From Trichoderma breve (taxonomy: Eukaryota > Ascomycota > Sordariomycetes > Hypocreales > Hypocreaceae), in assembly GCF_028502605.1 (NCBI RefSeq), contig NC_079237.1, forward strand, positions 2,294,001-2,358,000: DNA of 64,000 bases, read 5' to 3'. Positions 61,187 to 64,000 of this stretch are shown piece after piece. The position numbers and the translations under genes were made by a program. Every line of letters starts with the position of its first letter. The first letter of the stretch is position 1. A model generated the notes under the pieces. That model was not told where the DNA came from. It ran no database searches and worked only from the letters and a program-made list of their open reading frames with translations.

Positions 61187-62017
61187 ACCAAATCCTTATC
61201 CGCCTAGGGCCTCCAGCCCCTAGAACGGCGCGTTTCTTCTTCTTCGTATACATATATATTTCCTTTTGTGTTTCATTTTCTTTTAAGCTTCTTTTGGATA
61301 TGGGCTTGTGCCTTTGGAATTAGGAATATTTTAACGTGTTATGCATGGTTTAGCGTTTTTTAGATCGCTGCTCGTTTGGGCATTTCAGGAGGCATCAAGA
61401 TCAGGGCAACTTGAATCGGATGGCATGGGATGAGGAGTTTGGGCATTCGATGTGTCAAGGGGGCCTTGATAGCGAATCTGTATCCTTATTGATTGGGAGT
61501 CTACAAAATCAGGATGACGTGCAACGTTGATGTATGTATGTATTTATGTATATATATGAGATAGCTTTTCATCTCTTTTCATTTAACAACAGGAACTGGG
61601 CAGTTCCTTTTTTGGCACTTGTATTTACAAGATGTTGGATGAGTCACGTGTCGCATCATGTGACGCATTCTAAACATATAGAACCTCCGCCAGATGTATA
61701 TATCAACTTATTTGAGAATCAGAAATCGCTACTGTGAGAAGACTTACACCTTTGCATTGACCTCTTCTGACTGTTCGCCGCAGTAAATCTGCCTATTTAC
61801 GCTGTGGTCTTCTTGTTAGCAAGAAAACCGGGATTTTTTTTTCTAAACGGAGCAAGGAAGGGACTATCACTATGTCGTTCTAAGAAGAGCCCGTCTTTTT
61901 TCTCTTATTCAAGTTTCATATCTTCTATTCAGCATACCTCTCTCATATTGCGGCCGTGGTTCTTCAAGCAAACGCCGCTGCAGAAACATGATGTGATGAG
62001 CCGTGGTGCTTTATAAA
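61187..62017. other. Intergenic region, tandem genes
   Basis: 0.83 kb: 3' UTR of the transcription factor with a TATG/TATA-rich tract (about 61531-61558), then the promoter and leader of the WD40 gene. Short upstream ATG frames at 61988-61996 and 61996-62016 precede the WD40 start. No gene seen. Confidence 0.6.
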
Positions 62018-63153
62018 ATGAGTTTCCCAGATCAGCCCGTGGCGCATCTCCTAGGCTCCAATGGTTCGTCTTTCCATTTCGCTCTCATTCACCCAGACCG
62101 GGAATCGTTTCATAACTAACCTCACACTCTTCAGGCGCCGTTCATGCCGTAGCTTATTCAGCCTCTCCTGGGAATTATATCCTCACTGGGTCGGCGGATC
62201 GTTCGATCCGTCTCTACAACCCTTTCCCCAGCACGTCTGTCCCAGAGATTCGTCCCAGCGCAAAGCCAGCTGTGCCACAAGGACGGCTTATTCAGACGTA
62301 TGCCGCGCATGGGTATGAGGTGTTGAGCCTTGCAGTCGCGTCTGACAATGAGAGCTTCGTGTCTGGAGGCGGTGATAGGGCGGTATTCTTGTGGGACGTG
62401 AGCAGGGCGGTGACGATTCGGAGGTTTGGGGGCAACGCGCAAGGCCACTCGGCGCGGATCAACTGCGTGAGCTTCGCGGGTGCTGGAGACTCGCTGGTGG
62501 TCAGCGGCGGGTTCGACACGACGGTGCGGCTGTGGGATGTGCGCAGCACGAGCTTCAAGCCGATACAGGTGCTGAGCGAGGCCAAGGATTCGGTGACGAG
62601 CTTGGTGGTGAGGGGGCCGGAGGTTATCGCGGGGAGTGTGGATGGGAGGGTGAGGAGCTATGATGTGCGCATGGGAGCGTGTACTACGGATGTCGTTGGC
62701 GCAAGCGTGGTGAGCTTGGACGTTACGAAGGATGGCAAGGCGATGCTGGTGGGCTCGTTGGACAGCAAGCTAAGGCTGATGGATCGCGAGAACGGCACGT
62801 GTCTCCGGGCGTACTCGGATCCGCTGTGGAAGAACGAGGATCTGCGAGTGCAGTCGCTGTTGGGCGGCAGGGAGAAATACGTGGTCGCTGGAGACGAAAT
62901 GGCTGGCGAGACAGATGCCAACGGCTCGGGCAGGCTTTGGGCGTGGGATCTGCTATCGGGCAAGGTGGTGGCCAAGGTGACGGTGCCTTGGGGGCCTCAA
63001 GGCCACGAGGCGAAGAAGTTGATTGGCAAAGACGGCAAGCCTAAAGTACGAAACAATGTCATCAGCTGCATGACATGGCGGGACGGAGGCTGGGGAGACC
63101 AGTTCTGTGTAGGAGGAACGTCTGGAGTGGTGACGGTCTTTGGGGCATTATAG
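62018..63153 (+). CDS. WDR83: WD40 scaffold, WDR83/MORG1 homologue
   Basis: Two exons, 62018-62063 and 62135-63153, with a 71-nt intron (donor GTTCGT, branch AACTAACC, acceptor TTCAG, splitting a Gly codon), give 354 residues. Exon 1 encodes MSFPDQPVAHLLGSN, placing the start as in animal WDR83. The rest is WD40 repeats: GNYILTGSADRSIRLYN, ESFVSGGGDRAVFLWDV, DSLVVSGGFDTTVRLWDVR, VIAGSVDGRVRSYDVR, AMLVGSLDSKLRLMD and FCVGGTSGVVTVFG, so a single beta-propeller, probably seven-bladed. WDR83/MORG1 is a MAPK scaffold and also a component of spliceosomal C-type complexes. Which role applies in fungi cannot be told from sequence. Strong G-rich third positions from 62.4 kb on mark it as coding. The family call rests on blade order and total length, orthology is likely but not proven. 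Confidence 0.88.
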
Positions 63154-63550
63154 CGTAATACGACAACATGTGATGACAACCACGGAGTATTGTTACGATT
63201 TTACAATTGGAGTTTGTTCGTTTATTTCGTCCTCCCTAAGATGTTACACTGCGGATCATGATGTAGTTGCTCTCCAAGTATACATAAGGTAGCCATAAAT
63301 ATGGATGGCCACACCAACGCCCAACAACAACTGTGACTAAGGGTGGGTGGAAGTCTGGCTTCCACCACAGTACTTTGCATGATAGAGCCATGGCAACATC
63401 ATGGAAAGAGAAGCTTATGTACATGTCTTGTATTTCCTGATACAGCGTGGGCACGGAGCGCGTGTGAAGAAGGTAGGTGATGGTTGGTAGGTATATGTAG
63501 GTTGGGATTGAAGTCACATGCTTCATCCTCCCTGGTATGAAACCCTTTTC
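63154..63550. other. Intergenic region between convergent genes
   Basis: About 0.4 kb between two stop codons; consistent with overlapping or adjacent 3' UTRs. One ACGGAGTA word at 63182. Nothing else seen. Confidence 0.6.
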
Positions 63551-64000
63551 TCAGCCCATACCAGCATATTTGAACCAGTTGGGACGGCAATCTTCTCGGT
63601 GGAGGAACGGCTCACCGTCCGTTAGTCGGCCAGTAACACAGCCCTTGCATTTGGGAGAGTTGGGGCAGTTGAAGAAGGGGATGTGCTGGTAGCCAATATC
63701 ACGGAACCTGTAAAAATAGAAGTCAGTAAGAATAGCTCAACTGATGACAGACTTCTTGTGAGGTAATACGAACCAGTGAATTTTGCTAGAATCTTCAAAT
63801 AGACCCAGGGCAATGCTATGAACGGGTGCATCGCCCCATCGCTCGTAGAAGAAGCCTCCCGCGCGGTCGAGGTGCTCAAAATAGTCCTCGTAAGCCTTGC
63901 TCCTCCAGAACTCCATGTCAGCAACCTCAAAGTTGCTCCAGAAGTGGCAGGTGGAGAAGCCCTGGGCCTCTCTGTTGTGCTGCGGCCGCCGGATGTCATC
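63551..64000 (-). CDS. GT15 alpha-1,2-mannosyltransferase (KRE2/KTR/MNT), C-terminal part
   Basis: Partial gene entering from the right edge. Exons 64000-63774 and 63707-63551 flank a 66-nt intron (donor GTTCGT, acceptor TTACAG). The junction rebuilds [20 protein letters not shown]. The upstream exon carries [20 protein letters not shown], which contains the GT15 signature HFWSNFE with the Glu proposed as the key catalytic residue, then [20 protein letters not shown]. The C-terminus has the conserved Cys pattern [10 protein letters not shown] and ends NWFKYAGMG. These are type II Golgi enzymes that add alpha-1,2-mannose from GDP-mannose to N- and O-glycans of cell-wall proteins. The membrane anchor and N-terminal half lie outside the window. 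Which paralogue it is cannot be decided here. Confidence 0.95.

Overview
The window looks like nuclear DNA of a filamentous ascomycete (Pezizomycotina, probably Sordariomycetes/Hypocreales, most like Trichoderma). Pointers: short introns with GT..AG ends and CTAAC/CTGAC branch points, Zn2Cys6 regulators, a fungal GT15 mannosyltransferase, a dispersed 5S rRNA gene that aligns without gaps to Neurospora 5S as I remember it, and long noncoding stretches rich in TACTCGTA and TACTCCGT words. Genus is inference; no search was run.

Layout. 1-355: start of an MFS monocarboxylate-type transporter (minus, runs off the edge). 3.9-5.8 kb: a two-exon regulator with a C-terminal zinc cluster (minus). 5.8-13.4 kb: long noncoding interval with simple repeats and a possible MITE. 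13.4-15.6 kb: B-type cyclin in four coding exons, the first only 12 nt. 18.0-20.4 kb: EF-hand mitochondrial aspartate/glutamate carrier. 21.1-21.9 kb: F-box/2EXR-like protein (minus). 25.6-26.5 kb: cystinosin homologue. 26.7-29.7 kb: mitochondrial leucyl-tRNA synthetase (minus), divergent from an intronless Met12-type methylenetetrahydrofolate reductase (30.5-32.5 kb). 33.5-34.8 kb: three-exon gene for a basic nuclear-type protein (minus). 36.6-37.5 kb: ANY1/SLC66A2-type PQ-loop protein (minus). 37.5-58.3 kb: about 20 kb without a convincing protein gene but with one 5S rRNA gene. 58.3-61.2 kb: a 952-residue zinc-cluster transcription factor. 62.0-63.2 kb: WDR83/MORG1 WD40 protein. 63.6-64.0 kb: 3' end of a KRE2/KTR mannosyltransferase (minus).

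Most protein genes are conserved housekeeping or regulatory genes (cell cycle, mitochondrial metabolite transport and translation, one-carbon metabolism, lysosome/vacuole and flippase-linked membrane proteins, Golgi glycosylation). They do not form a cluster or pathway; their shared placement is ordinary fungal gene order. I see no secondary-metabolite cluster, CRISPR array, intact transposase or virus.

The strongest unusual signals are: a 5S rRNA gene whose many differences from the remembered Neurospora sequence are largely paired, helix-preserving changes; a 12-nt first coding exon in cyclin B; three introns with GTT-type donors; uORF arrays ahead of two genes; a candidate inverted-repeat element at 10.96-11.34 kb; and two large gene-poor intervals with strongly repeated 8-mers. 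I do not find clear evidence for a wholly new multi-gene system.
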